Below are positions 25,024 through 32,283 of a stretch of DNA of 33,504 nt, in pieces; the stretch's first letter is position 1, and every line of letters starts with the position of its first letter. Below the pieces are notes generated by a model. The model worked only from the letters and a program-made list of their open reading frames with translations. It did no database searches and was not told where the DNA came from. Source of the stretch: Bacteroidota bacterium (GTDB taxonomy: Bacteria > Bacteroidota > Bacteroidia > AKYH767-A > JABDAW01); contig JAHEYM010000005.1 of the NCBI GenBank assembly GCA_023251595.1, positions 1 through 33,504 on the forward strand, in the 5' to 3' direction. Made by a program: the position numbers and the translations under genes.

Positions 25024-25611
25024 ATGAAAAAAAATTTTATTTTTCTTTTTTCTCTCATTCTCCTCGGCTGTTCTCATCCTCCTCGACCAAATCATATTTA
25101 TTATATAATTCACCCAATACCCACCGATATCGGACCCGATGGAAAGAAGACAATCCCGATGCATTATGGGAATTACAACTTCATATTGTTCGATAATTCC
25201 AAAATATATTACCATTATTATAATATTCTTTTCACCTTGTGTGGAGTGGGAGGAGATCACTCAAAACCTCCGTTCCTGGATTTAACTCCTGATAGTTTAC
25301 AAGAAATCAAAATTCAAGATCTGGAAAACTTTTTAGTTTCGAATGTCAAAGGCTCGAAAATGAATGGCAGAGACCCAATAGCTGTAGTCTCTTCTCCGGT
25401 TGATACTATTAGAAATCCTGCATTCGACATTATCTTGAAGTATTTAGATGAAAACTTTAACCTTTATGGAGTTCGCACCTGTACTGAAGAAGAAAAATAT
25501 GTTTCTATAGCCAAAAATTCAAACAAAAAATATGACCCAAAATCTATTGAATGGAAAATTGGATTCGATATTGTTAGATTTGAAGCACCAATCAACACAT
25601 CAACGAACTGA
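25024..25611 (+). CDS. Small lipoprotein of unknown function
   Basis: From ATG 25024 the protein has 195 residues, beginning KKNFIFLFSLILLGCSHPPR. LLGC is a clear lipobox, so the mature protein is lipid-anchored at Cys15. The rest has no domain I recognise; visible pieces are NHIYYIIHPIPTDIGPDGKK, HYGNYNFILFDNSKIYYHY and GVRTCTEEEKYVSIAKNSN. It follows the RloB-like gene by 39 bp on the same strand, but lipoproteins are not a known part of RloAB/AbiL, so co-transcription may be incidental. A fragment of a dispersed repeat lies just downstream. Confidence 0.72.
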   Translation: MKKNFIFLFSLILLGCSHPPRPNHIYYIIHPIPTDIGPDGKKTIPMHYGNYNFILFDNSKIYYHYYNILFTLCGVGGDHSKPPFLDLTPDSLQEIKIQDLENFLVSNVKGSKMNGRDPIAVVSSPVDTIRNPAFDIILKYLDENFNLYGVRTCTEEEKYVSIAKNSNKKYDPKSIEWKIGFDIVRFEAPINTSTN

Positions 25612-25630
25612 TCTTTTTTGATTATTTATT

Positions 25631-25657
25631 TCTTAGTGCCTTTGTGTCTTCGTAGCC
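25631..25657. repeat. Partial dispersed repeat (TTAGTGCCTTTGTGTCTTCG)
   Basis: This short CTTTGTGTCTTCGTAGCC-like sequence resembles a half arm of the intergenic repeats common in Bacteroidota, and is loosely related in pattern to the dyad at 14481-14582. It lies between the lipoprotein gene and the T9SS plug gene. Confidence 0.5.
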
Positions 25658-25742
25658 AAATTAAAGTTTTTGAAGCTTCAGCTACCATCGGAAATGTGAA
25701 GATAATTTATTACTTTTACGGATGAATAGGTAAATAAGTACA

Positions 25743-27128
25743 ATGAAAATTTCAATCTGTATTTTAATCGGCGTAATTCTAAATCTGACAACTTCCGCTC
25801 AAACCCCTAAAAAAGCAAAAGCCGATTCAATCAAAAAAGCCAGAGCTTTAGCCGATACGATTTAACCTGTTCCGGATTATGTGAACGATGTGAGAATAGT
25901 GATGGAGAATCATGAATATCAGCCAAATATACGCACAGTTATGCTTCACCGTAGCGCACCGGATAGAATGAGTGATATCGATCAGCTTTCGGAACCGGTT
26001 GTGGCGCTGAATACGAACGATAAACTATTATTGAGTTTCGACGATCTTCAAGGAGGTGCAAGAGAATATTATTACACATTTCTACTCTGTACCGCCAACT
26101 GGGAAGAGTCGAACGATCTCGTGATGTTCGATTATATTAAAGGGTATACAGAAGATCGCATTACCGATTACAAATATTCATTCAACACGATACAACCTTT
26201 CACCCATTATAAAATTATCTTTCCGAACGATAATATCCGACCGATTAAATCGGGAAACTATGTGGTTTTGGTCTACGCCGATTCGGACAAAGAAAAACCT
26301 GTTCTCACCCGACGTTTCATGATCGTCGATCAGAAAGTTACAGTAACCGGAAGAGTGCATCAGGCAACGATCCCCTCCGACCGGGATGCCAAGCAGGAAG
26401 TGGATTTCAGCATACTTCACCCTGACATTCAAATTCCAAATCCTTTCGCCGATCTGAAGGTTGTCGTGAGACAAAATAGCAGATGGGATAATGCATGTAC
26501 GAATCTTCAACCCCTTTTCATCCGCGAAAATGAACTCGTTTATGATTATGAAAAAGAGAATGTTTTCAATGGTGGAAACGAATTTCGATTTGTTGATCTA
26601 CGTTCGTTGAAAATAGTAAACGACAGAGTTCGTTTTTACACAAACGATTCGCTCCACTATGTGCATTCCTGGCTTAATGATGAAGTAAACCGCAGCCGCA
26701 GACATTATTTTACCGAGACAGACATCAATGGCAGGTTTTTCTGCAAAACGGTCGAAGGTTGGGATTATGAAACACAAGCAGATTATACATGGACACATTT
26801 CAATCTACCATACACTTCACCCCAAACGAACGGAACTTTTTACCTCTTCGGTGAGCTGAGCGACTGGGCTATCAGACCTGAATTCAAGCTCCATTATAAC
26901 TCTGCAACTCAATCATACCAGGATTCGGTGCTGCTTAAACAAGGATATTACAATTACGATATCGTGTTTCTTGAAGATGGAAAAAAGGGCTACGACGAAA
27001 CATTTCTTGAAGGAAATCACTACGAAACAGAGAATGAATACGTGATTCTTGTTTATTTCCGTTCGCCTGCCGGACGATACGACCAACTCATTGGTTTTCA
27101 GAAATTCAACTCAGTAAAACTGTATTAA
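25743..27128 (+). pseudogene. T9SS plug protein (DUF5103) gene interrupted by an in-frame TAA
   Basis: ATG 25743 encodes a signal peptide (MKISICILIGVILNLTTSAQ) and a Lys/Ala-rich stretch to DTI at codon 40. Codon 41 is TAA (25863-25865). The same frame then continues as PVPDYVNDVRIVMENHEYQP and runs 420 codons to 27128. The long part is clearly DUF5103: IRTVMLHRS, LLLSFDDLQGGAREYYYTFL, RITDYKYSFNTIQPFTHYKI, FPNDNIRPIKSGNYVVLVYAD, RRFMIVDQKV. DUF5103 is the plug that closes the SprA translocon in the Flavobacterium johnsoniae structure. A single base change (for instance GAA, CAA or AAA to TAA) explains the break. Starting at GTG 25881 or ATG 25899 would give a form without signal peptide. 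It is a pseudogene, a readthrough case or a sequence error. Confidence 0.85.
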
Positions 27129-27139
27129 AAAATTATTAT

Positions 27140-27171
27140 TTTGCTTTGACGTTATAAATGCCATATATTTG
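27140..27171 (+). promoter_or_regulatory. Bacteroidota-type promoter for apaG
   Basis: TTTG (27140-27143) and TATATTTG (27164-27171) are 20 nt apart, matching both elements of the phylum's sigma-A consensus. The -7 box ends 13 nt before ATG 27185. A second TTTG at 27145-27148 could also serve. It would also drive the DUF4293 gene. Confidence 0.6.
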
Positions 27172-27184
27172 ACACGAATTAAAC

Positions 27185-27580
27185 ATGCAAAATATGTTCA
27201 CTGAAGTAACACAGGGTATCAAAGTTACGGTCGAAACATACTACGAGCCTACGAAATCCAATCCGGCATTTTCGAGTTATTTCTTCACGTATCGCATTAC
27301 TATCGAAAATTACAGCGAGAATCCGGTGCAGTTGCTAAGACGTCACTGGCATATTTTCGATTCGAACGGCGCGAAGAGTGAGGTGGAGGGCGAAGGCGTT
27401 GTAGGTAAACAACCTGTCTTAGGTTCGGGTGAAATTTACCAGTATGTCTCCGGCTGTAATCTCACCACAGAGATTGGTAAAATGTGGGGGACGTATCAGA
27501 TGGTGAGAAAATCGGATGGCAAGAAATTTTATGTCCGCATCCCTGAATTCGCAATGGTATCACCTTTCAAGCTAAATTGA
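27185..27580 (+). CDS. apaG: ApaG domain protein
   Basis: 131 residues (or 128 from the internal ATG 27194). The whole length matches ApaG: VTQGIKVTVETYYEPTKSNP, YFFTYRITIENYSENPVQLL, RRHWHIFDSNGAKSEVEGEG, VVGKQPVLGSGEIYQYVSGC, GTYQMVRKSDGKKFYVRIPEF. This is a fibronectin-like beta-sandwich with the glycine-rich GxGVVGxQPxL loop. The protein has been linked to Co2+/Mg2+ resistance in enterobacteria, but its molecular role is not settled. It is followed 13 bp later by a DUF4293 gene on the same strand, presumably in an operon. Confidence 0.95.
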   Translation: MQNMFTEVTQGIKVTVETYYEPTKSNPAFSSYFFTYRITIENYSENPVQLLRRHWHIFDSNGAKSEVEGEGVVGKQPVLGSGEIYQYVSGCNLTTEIGKMWGTYQMVRKSDGKKFYVRIPEFAMVSPFKLN

Positions 27581-27593
27581 GCTCGGGTACTGA

Positions 27594-28058
27594 ATGATTC
27601 AACGTATTCAAAGTTTGTTTCTTCTGGTCGCAGCTACCTGTGGTATTCTCATGTTTTTTACGCCTGTCGCTACTTATTCCGGCGTTTCCGGAACTTTTAC
27701 TCTCGATATGCTGGGCATTCATTACTCCGCAGACAATGAAACGCGGATGATGATTCTTCCACTTTCTCTGAATGTGATAGCGAGTTTGCTACCTTTAACC
27801 ACCCTCTTCATGTTCAAAAGGAGACGCAGACAAATGAAACTTTGCCGACTAACAATGTTGGTATTTTCAGGTTTGGTAGCCGTAATTTTTCTTTCACCGG
27901 AAGCGGTTATAAAGGATTTATACAACGGTTCAGCATTCGAAACCCATTATCAACCGGGTGTCGGACTTCCTCTACTGGCGCTGGTTTGCGTTTTTCTTGC
28001 TACAGTTTTCATCAAAAAGGATGAGAAGTTGGTACGGTCGGCAGATCGACTTCGTTGA
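27594..28058 (+). CDS. DUF4293 family membrane protein
   Basis: 154 residues with four predicted membrane helices: QSLFLLVAATCGILMFF (8-24), LPLSLNVIASLLPLTTLFMF (55-74), LCRLTMLVFSGLVAVIFL (83-100) and VGLPLLALVCVFLATVFI (123-140). A basic KRRRRQ loop follows TM2. The start MIQRIQSLFLLVA is the hallmark of Bacteroidota DUF4293 proteins. Function is unknown. It lies 13 bp after apaG. Its TGA stop is the first three bases of the dispersed C/G-rich repeat. Confidence 0.88.
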   Translation: MIQRIQSLFLLVAATCGILMFFTPVATYSGVSGTFTLDMLGIHYSADNETRMMILPLSLNVIASLLPLTTLFMFKRRRRQMKLCRLTMLVFSGLVAVIFLSPEAVIKDLYNGSAFETHYQPGVGLPLLALVCVFLATVFIKKDEKLVRSADRLR

Positions 28059-28121
28059 CCCCACCCGGCCTCTCCAGATGGGGAGGAGTCAAAAGTCCCC
28101 CATTTGGGGGATTTAGGGGGT
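28056..28121. repeat. Dispersed C/G-rich repeat, copy C
   Basis: TGACCCCACCCGGCCTCTCC, then AGATGGGGAGGAG, then CCCCCATTTGGGGGATTTAG and a G run. It shares the TGACCCCACCC start with copy B and has two palindromic cores (CTCC-AGAT-GGGG and CCCCCATTTGGGGG). Its first three bases are the TGA of the DUF4293 gene. Confidence 0.75.
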
Positions 28122-28148
28122 AAAAAAAGACCCGGCAGCTTTCCGGTC
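28122..28148 (-). terminator. Rho-independent terminator on the minus strand
   Basis: Read on the minus strand, GACCGG-AAAGCTG-CCGGGTC (28148 to 28129) forms a GC-rich hairpin with one bulge, directly followed by seven T (the A run 28122-28128). It would end either the aldolase/SRP transcript or a separate small RNA in 28150-28250. Confidence 0.72.
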
Positions 28149-28250
28149 CACCGAGTCTATGTTTAACTTAAACTTTCCCCTTTCGGAGACCTACCGCCTT
28201 TCAGCGTTAGGTGACATGTTTAACTGAAAAACGTTTCCGAGGTTACGTTT
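28129..28250 (-). ncRNA. Candidate structured small RNA or 3' UTR element
   Basis: The 328 bp between the DUF4293 stop and the aldolase stop contain no ORF of note. On the minus strand there is a series of stable hairpins with GAAA-type loops: ACCTA-A-CGC-TGAAAG-GCG-G-TAGGT (near 28215-28192), CTCC-GAAA-GGGG (about 28189-28178) and the terminator stem. The octamer TTAAACAT occurs twice, once before each half. CCTTTCAGCGT (28197-28207) can also pair over a distance with ACGCTGAAAGG (28292-28302), which competes with the first hairpin. I cannot match it to a named RNA family. It is oriented away from, and downstream of, the SRP RNA and aldolase. Confidence 0.45.
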
Positions 28251-28302
28251 TATTATCCTTCGTCAATTAAATGCAAAGAATCAAAGAGGTTACGCTGAAA
28301 GG

Positions 28303-28389
28303 TTGATAAGTTGATAAGTTGAAGGGTTGAAAGAGTTGAAGAGTTGAAAGGTTGATGAAAATTATTTTTGAACTCATAACTCATAACTA
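28303..28389. repeat. Low-complexity tandem repeats GTTGATAA/GTTGAAAG and ACTCATAA
   Basis: 28303-28354 repeats GGTTGATAAG and GTTGAAGGGT-type units, the inverse of the TTCAACT repeats at 18789-18830. 28371-28389 holds ACTCATAACTCATAACTA, which on the minus strand reads TAG-TTATGAG-TTATGAG. The leading TAG there is the stop codon of the aldolase gene. Confidence 0.7.
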
Positions 28390-29034
28390 TTTTCTGTGGT
28401 CAGCTAAAAATTTCTCGAGTCCGGAATCTGTGAGCGGGTGTTTCAGTAGATCGAGAATCGGTTGTAGCGGACAGGTTGCTACATCTGCGCCTGCTTCAGC
28501 ACAACGTACGATGTGCATACTGTGGCGGATAGATGCGGCAAGCACCTGAGTCTCGTAGTTGTAATTTCTATATATATGAACGATTTGTTTGATAAGATCA
28601 ACTCCATCGTACGAAATGTCGTCAAGCCGGCCTATAAAAGGAGAAACATAATTGGCACCTGCTTTTGCAGCCAGTAGTGCTTGTCCCGCTGAGAAAACCA
28701 GTGTGCAATTCGTCTTTATTCCTTTGTTTGAAAAATATCTTAAAGCTTTGATTCCGTCTTTGATCATCGGAATTTTCACGACAATATTTTTGTGAAGTGC
28801 CGCCAACTTTTCACCTTCCGCAATCATGCCGGCAAGATCTGTTGCGATGACTTCTGCCGACACATCACCATCAACAATATTGCAAATGTCGATGTAATGT
28901 TGAAGGATTTTTTCTTCACCCTTAATACCTTCTTTAGCCATCAGAGAAGGATTGGTAGTCACTCCATCAAGAACTCCGAGTGCGTTTGCCTCGCGGATCT
29001 GATCGAGGTTTGCCGTGTCGATAAAAAATTTCAT
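28387..29034 (-). CDS. fsa: Fructose-6-phosphate aldolase / transaldolase (TalC-FSA type)
   Basis: From ATG 29034 the protein has 215 residues, the usual length of the small decameric FSA/TalC group. Motifs are MKFFIDTANLDQIREA, the TTNPS loop (residues 26-30), the Schiff-base lysine K87 in NIVVKIPMIKDG, CTLVFSAGQALLAAKAGANY, VSPFIGRLDD, and the end ADVATCPLQPILDLLKHPLTD. It is a cytosolic enzyme that either cleaves fructose 6-phosphate or works as transaldolase in the pentose phosphate pathway; sequence alone does not decide. In-frame codons back to 29082 run into the SRP RNA and are not used. It lies 21 bp downstream of the SRP RNA, so the two may be co-transcribed. Confidence 0.93.
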   Translation of the reverse strand: MKFFIDTANLDQIREANALGVLDGVTTNPSLMAKEGIKGEEKILQHYIDICNIVDGDVSAEVIATDLAGMIAEGEKLAALHKNIVVKIPMIKDGIKALRYFSNKGIKTNCTLVFSAGQALLAAKAGANYVSPFIGRLDDISYDGVDLIKQIVHIYRNYNYETQVLAASIRHSMHIVRCAEAGADVATCPLQPILDLLKHPLTDSGLEKFLADHRK

Positions 29035-29055
29035 GTGTCTTTGGTTTGAAAGAAT

Positions 29056-29149
29056 GGGTAAGCCCCATATCGCACCGCTCAAGCAGATATCCTTGCTTCC
29101 TTCCGGACCTGGGGAGGTTCAAAGCGAGCTGGTCGTATTTGACTTACCC
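29056..29149 (-). ncRNA. ffs: Signal recognition particle RNA (small bacterial 4.5S type)
   Basis: On the minus strand the sequence contains AGGTCCGGAAGGAAGCA, the universal SRP domain IV tetraloop and Ffh-binding region. It is framed by CCTCCCC/GGAT inner pairs and by terminal arms GGGTAAG (from 29149) and CTTACCC (to 29056), which close a ~94-nt hairpin. It binds Ffh and directs membrane and secretory ribosomes to FtsY. Ends are set by the terminal stem. A TATCTTTG -7 box ends 4 nt before it. Confidence 0.92.
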
Positions 29150-29153
29150 GGCG

Positions 29154-29161
29154 CAAAGATA
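29154..29161 (-). promoter_or_regulatory. TAnnTTTG (-7) element for SRP RNA
   Basis: On the minus strand TATCTTTG (29161 to 29154), followed by CGCC, lies 4 nt before the first paired base of the SRP RNA. This places the expected start of transcription at the RNA's 5' end. No -33 TTTG was found; that region is repeat sequence. Confidence 0.55.
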
Positions 29162-29163
29162 GT

Positions 29164-29255
29164 TATTAGTGGTTAGGGATTAGTGGTTAGTGATAAGTTT
29201 TTATTGGAAGGTTATGTAGAGGCATTGCATGCAACGACTTGAAGAGTTGAAAGAT
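29164..29255. repeat. Composite of three dispersed repeats, including palindrome copy 3
   Basis: Back to back are a TTAGTGGTTAGGGATTAGTG tandem tract, a degenerate copy of the dispersed palindrome (TAGAGGCATTGCATGCAACG at 29217-29236, then ACTT), and GAAGAGTTGAAAGATTG of the TTCAACT type. Together with the SRP RNA this accounts for the gene-free stretch between the aldolase and the first SUMF1 gene. Confidence 0.7.
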
Positions 29256-29266
29256 TGAATAATCAT

Positions 29267-29300
29267 TTTGATCGTAAAAGAGATTTTAGTATTAATTTTG
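29267..29300 (+). promoter_or_regulatory. Bacteroidota-type promoter for the SUMF1 array
   Basis: TTTG (29267-29270) and TAATTTTG (29293-29300) are separated by 22 nt, slightly long for the consensus. The -7 box ends 18 nt before ATG 29319. It probably drives the three closely spaced SUMF1-type genes. Confidence 0.48.
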
Positions 29301-29318
29301 AGAACAAATATTTAAGCT

Positions 29319-30116
29319 ATGTGTAAATACTTTTCCGTGATTGCCATTGTTTTTTTTGAAATTACATCTGTTCCGGCACAGGTACAAGACAGCTCATCAA
29401 AAAAGACAATTATTGATGAAATTCAAAAGAATATGGTTTTGGTTGAAGCTGGCACATTTAAGATGGGTTGTACTCAGGAACAGGGATCTGAATGTAATGA
29501 AGGCGAAAAACCTGCACACACAGTGATTCTTAAGAGTTTTCAAATCTCGAAATTCGAGGTAACTCAGCAATTGTATAAAGCCGTGATGGACACAAATCCT
29601 GCTTATCATCAGTTTTGTGCAAAGTGTCCGGTTGAACAGGTGAGTTGGGAAGATTGTCAAAATTTTATTCGCATTCTGGATTCTATCTCCGGAAAACATT
29701 TTCGTCTCCCTACTGAAGCCGAGTGGGAATTTGCTGCGAGAGGAGGAAATAAAAGTCAACAATATAAATACTCAGGGAGTAATACGAACGATTCGGTTGG
29801 ATGGGATTCCGATAACAGCAATTATAGAACACACATTGTGGGTGATAAAAAATCAAACGAATTAACCTTATTCGATATGAGTGGCAACGTTTCGGAATGG
29901 TGTAACGACCGATATGGTAAGTATATAGATACGACCTTGGTAAACCCGACCGGACCAGTCGATGGCGATAACAGACGTATTGCAAGAGGAGGTTCGTATC
30001 ATCAGGGTGGCGGGCGTTCTTCTGCTTCTGAAAATTGCAGAGTTTCGTGTCGGGAATTATACAGTCCTGTATATAAGGAGTATTATATTGGTTTCCGGAT
30101 AGCGAGTGATGAATGA
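29319..30116 (+). CDS. Secreted SUMF1/FGE-fold protein 1
   Basis: 265 residues with a signal peptide (MCKYFSVIAIVFFEITSVPA, then QVQDSS). The SUMF1 (FGE-sulfatase) fold is complete: MVLVEAGTFKMGCTQEQGSE, FQISKFEVTQQLYKAVM, CPVEQVSWEDCQNFI, FRLPTEAEWEFAARGGNKS, FDMSGNVSEWCNDRYG, RRIARGGSY, YIGFRIA. After RGGSY, true formylglycine-generating enzymes have a catalytic Cys; here it is HQGGG, so sulfatase activation is unlikely. Extra Cys pairs (GCTQEQGSEC; CAKC; NCRVSC) suggest disulfides in the periplasm or outside. It is first of a tandem set. Lipoprotein GldK of T9SS has the same fold, but these copies lack a lipobox. Function unknown. Confidence 0.88.
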   Translation: MCKYFSVIAIVFFEITSVPAQVQDSSSKKTIIDEIQKNMVLVEAGTFKMGCTQEQGSECNEGEKPAHTVILKSFQISKFEVTQQLYKAVMDTNPAYHQFCAKCPVEQVSWEDCQNFIRILDSISGKHFRLPTEAEWEFAARGGNKSQQYKYSGSNTNDSVGWDSDNSNYRTHIVGDKKSNELTLFDMSGNVSEWCNDRYGKYIDTTLVNPTGPVDGDNRRIARGGSYHQGGGRSSASENCRVSCRELYSPVYKEYYIGFRIASDE

Positions 30117-30166
30117 TCTCTTGGGAAACAGAACTATTAATATAATAATATAATCTGAGGCAAATA

Positions 30167-30934
30167 GTGCGAAAAATATTTTATTTACTGATTTTATTGC
30201 TTTGTACAAATTCAATCTTTTCACAGAAAACAGATAGTTTGTTGGAAAATCTTGAAAATAATATGGTTTTGGTTGAAGGTGGAACTTTTAATATGGGCTG
30301 CACCCGTGAGCCAAAATATGAATGTTGGGGTGAAGGAATAAATATACATTCGGTTTCTCTAAAAAGTTTTTATATAATGAAATTTGAAGTCACGCAGCAA
30401 GTTTGGGAAAGAATTATGGGAGATAATCCGGGTTTGAAAGAAAATGGTCCGCAATGGTTTCAATGTCCGGTTGAAGGTGTTAGTTGGAATGATATTCAGC
30501 AATTTATTTCTAAACTCGATAGTCTTACCGGTAAAAAATACAGATTGCCGACCGAAGCAGAATGGGAGTTTGCGGCAAGGGGAGGAAATAAGAGCCACGA
30601 TTATCTATATTCAGGCAGCGATAAATTAAATGAAGTGTCATGGAACGGAAAATACAATGGACCCGTCCACCCTGTCGGACAGAAACAAGCAAATGAATTG
30701 GGATTATTTGATATGAGTGGAAATGCATGGGAGTGGTGTAATGACTGGTATGATCGGGATTATTATTTAACAAGTCCGGACAATAATCCTATCGGACCCG
30801 ATACAGGTAAAACCCGCGTGGTTCGCGGCGGTTCATGGAGTGATACAGAATTTTCCTGCCGGGTTTCTTATCGAAGTCATAATACGCCCGATTCGAAAGG
30901 TTATATTTTTGGTTTCCGCCTTGTTCTGAATTAG
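30167..30934 (+). CDS. Secreted SUMF1/FGE-fold protein 2
   Basis: 255 residues from a GTG start at 30167, the only start before the signal peptide (RKIFYLLILLLCTNSIFS, then QKTDS). The domain runs from MVLVEGGTFNMGCTREPKYE to FGFRLVLN, with LPTEAEWEFAARGGNKS, FDMSGNAWEWCNDWYD and RVVRGGSWSDTEFSCRVSYR. Like copy 1 it lacks the first FGE catalytic Cys after RGGS. The MGCT...C spacing of copy 1 is kept, while CAKCPVE has become WFQCPVE. It follows copy 1 by 50 bp and precedes copy 3 by 35 bp, consistent with one operon. It is about half identical to copy 3 by eye. Confidence 0.88.
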   Translation: MRKIFYLLILLLCTNSIFSQKTDSLLENLENNMVLVEGGTFNMGCTREPKYECWGEGINIHSVSLKSFYIMKFEVTQQVWERIMGDNPGLKENGPQWFQCPVEGVSWNDIQQFISKLDSLTGKKYRLPTEAEWEFAARGGNKSHDYLYSGSDKLNEVSWNGKYNGPVHPVGQKQANELGLFDMSGNAWEWCNDWYDRDYYLTSPDNNPIGPDTGKTRVVRGGSWSDTEFSCRVSYRSHNTPDSKGYIFGFRLVLN

Positions 30935-30969
30935 AAAGCACTAACTTTGATGAACTAAATCCAGCCCTC

Positions 30970-31737
30970 ATGTTTAAAATAAATCTTGTCGCAGTTCTAC
31001 TGTTTACATTAAGTAATTCTCTTTTTGCTCAGGTCAAGAATAAAATTGCAAATGCAGTTAAAAGTGATATGGTTTTGGTTGAAGGTGGTAAGTTTGGTAT
31101 GGGCTGTACCAGTGAACAAAATAGTGCTTGCAAATTCGATGAAAATCCTGCGCATGATATCACGCTCAAAAGTTTTAGCATTTGCAAATTTGAAGTGACT
31201 CAGGAATTATGGCTGAGTGTGATGGGATGGGATTCTAGCTACTTCCAAAAATGCCCGCGATGCCCTGTCGAACAAGTGAGTTGGGATGAAGCACAGAATT
31301 TTATTGCTAAGCTCAATAAATTAACGGGAAATAAATACAGATTGCCAACAGAGGCAGAGTGGGAGTATGCTGCGAGAGGTGGAAATAAATCGAAATTATA
31401 TAAATTCGCGGGTAGTGATTCGTTAAATGAAGTTGCCTGGAATGATAACAACAGTAAACTTTCTACACATCCCGTAGGTCAGAAACAAGCAAATGAATTG
31501 GGCTTATACGATATGTGCGGTAATGTTTATGAGTGGTGCAGCGATTTTTATGGTGAAGAATATTATACTAACTCTCCTTATATGTACCCAAAGGGTCCCG
31601 AAACCGGTGATGCCAGGGTGATTCGTGGCGGCTCATGGGCAAGAGTTGCGGTTGACAGCCATATCTCGGCAAGGGCACGTCGTCCTGCGAGCCACAGCGA
31701 TACAGGTGTGGGTTTCCGACTCGCGATGGACAAGTAG
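30970..31737 (+). CDS. Secreted SUMF1/FGE-fold protein 3
   Basis: 255 residues with a signal peptide (FKINLVAVLLFTLSNSLFA, then QVKNK). Motifs are MVLVEGGKFGMGCTSEQNSA, ICKFEVTQELWLSVMGW, KCPRCPVEQVSWDEAQNFI, YRLPTEAEWEYAARGGNKS, HPVGQKQANELGLYDMCGNV, RVIRGGSWARVAVDSHISAR and VGFRLAMDK. No Cys is present at the FGE catalytic positions. CPRC plus MGCT...C give likely disulfides. HPVGQKQANELGL is nearly identical to copy 2, pointing to recent duplication or gene conversion. It is last of the closely spaced trio; a convergent WG-repeat gene follows. Confidence 0.88.
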   Translation: MFKINLVAVLLFTLSNSLFAQVKNKIANAVKSDMVLVEGGKFGMGCTSEQNSACKFDENPAHDITLKSFSICKFEVTQELWLSVMGWDSSYFQKCPRCPVEQVSWDEAQNFIAKLNKLTGNKYRLPTEAEWEYAARGGNKSKLYKFAGSDSLNEVAWNDNNSKLSTHPVGQKQANELGLYDMCGNVYEWCSDFYGEEYYTNSPYMYPKGPETGDARVIRGGSWARVAVDSHISARARRPASHSDTGVGFRLAMDK

Positions 31738-31756
31738 ATAAGGATAGATTTTCTTT

Positions 31757-32214
31757 TTAGTTCAGTGCCTTCCCCGTTAAATCGAATTCATGCGATTTAC
31801 CCTTAGAGTCCTCTGCTGTAATTTTATTTAACAGACCAAATCTTCCTTGAAATGCCAACAGAAGTCAAAAGCAGGTTCAATTACCATCTTTCCAGTCTTA
31901 TCAATATAACCCCATTTCTTATTTTCCCTCACGCCAGCCAAACCCTGCGAAAAAATATGGGCAGACTTAAACGTTAAAGGAATTATTTCCTCGCCCGATA
32001 TATTGATAAAGCCCCACTTATCCTTTTTACCGACCAATATCATTCCTTCAGAAAAACCATCCCACTCTGTGTATTTTGTGGCTTCGATTATGACTTCTCC
32101 TTTAGCATTTTTGAATCCGATAAATCCGGTTTTCTTATCCGAAAAAGCGGTAACAGATTGACCGAAATTTATATTGGATAAAAGAAGACATATTAGTACA
32201 AGAAAGATTTTCAT
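31757..32214 (-). pseudogene. WG-repeat protein gene with a 3' frameshift
   Basis: ATG 32214 gives a signal peptide (KIFLVLICLLLSNINFG, then QSVTA) and about three WG repeats (TGFIGFKNAKGEVIIEATKY, KDKWGFINISGEEIIPLTFK, NKKWGYIDKTGKMVIEPAFD). The frame ends early at TAA 31828, right after HFKEDLVC. A neighbouring frame continues as GLLNKITAEDSKGKSHEFDL, then TGKALN, to TAA 31757-31759, which reads as a natural end of such a protein. A shift or small deletion at about 31830-31860 is likely. Alternatively the short 128-residue form is made as it stands. It lies convergent to the SUMF1 trio. Confidence 0.65.
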
Positions 32215-32283
32215 TTTTTTTGATTTATTAGTATTAGAATTATAATTTCCGGATACGGAATATAATTTTGTAAGAATACCGGA

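Noticed and set aside
29319..31737. Calling the SUMF1 genes formylglycine-generating enzymes (sulfatase activators)
   Set aside because: The catalytic Cys after RGGSY is absent in the complete copies, and no sulfatase gene is nearby. Only the fold can be claimed.
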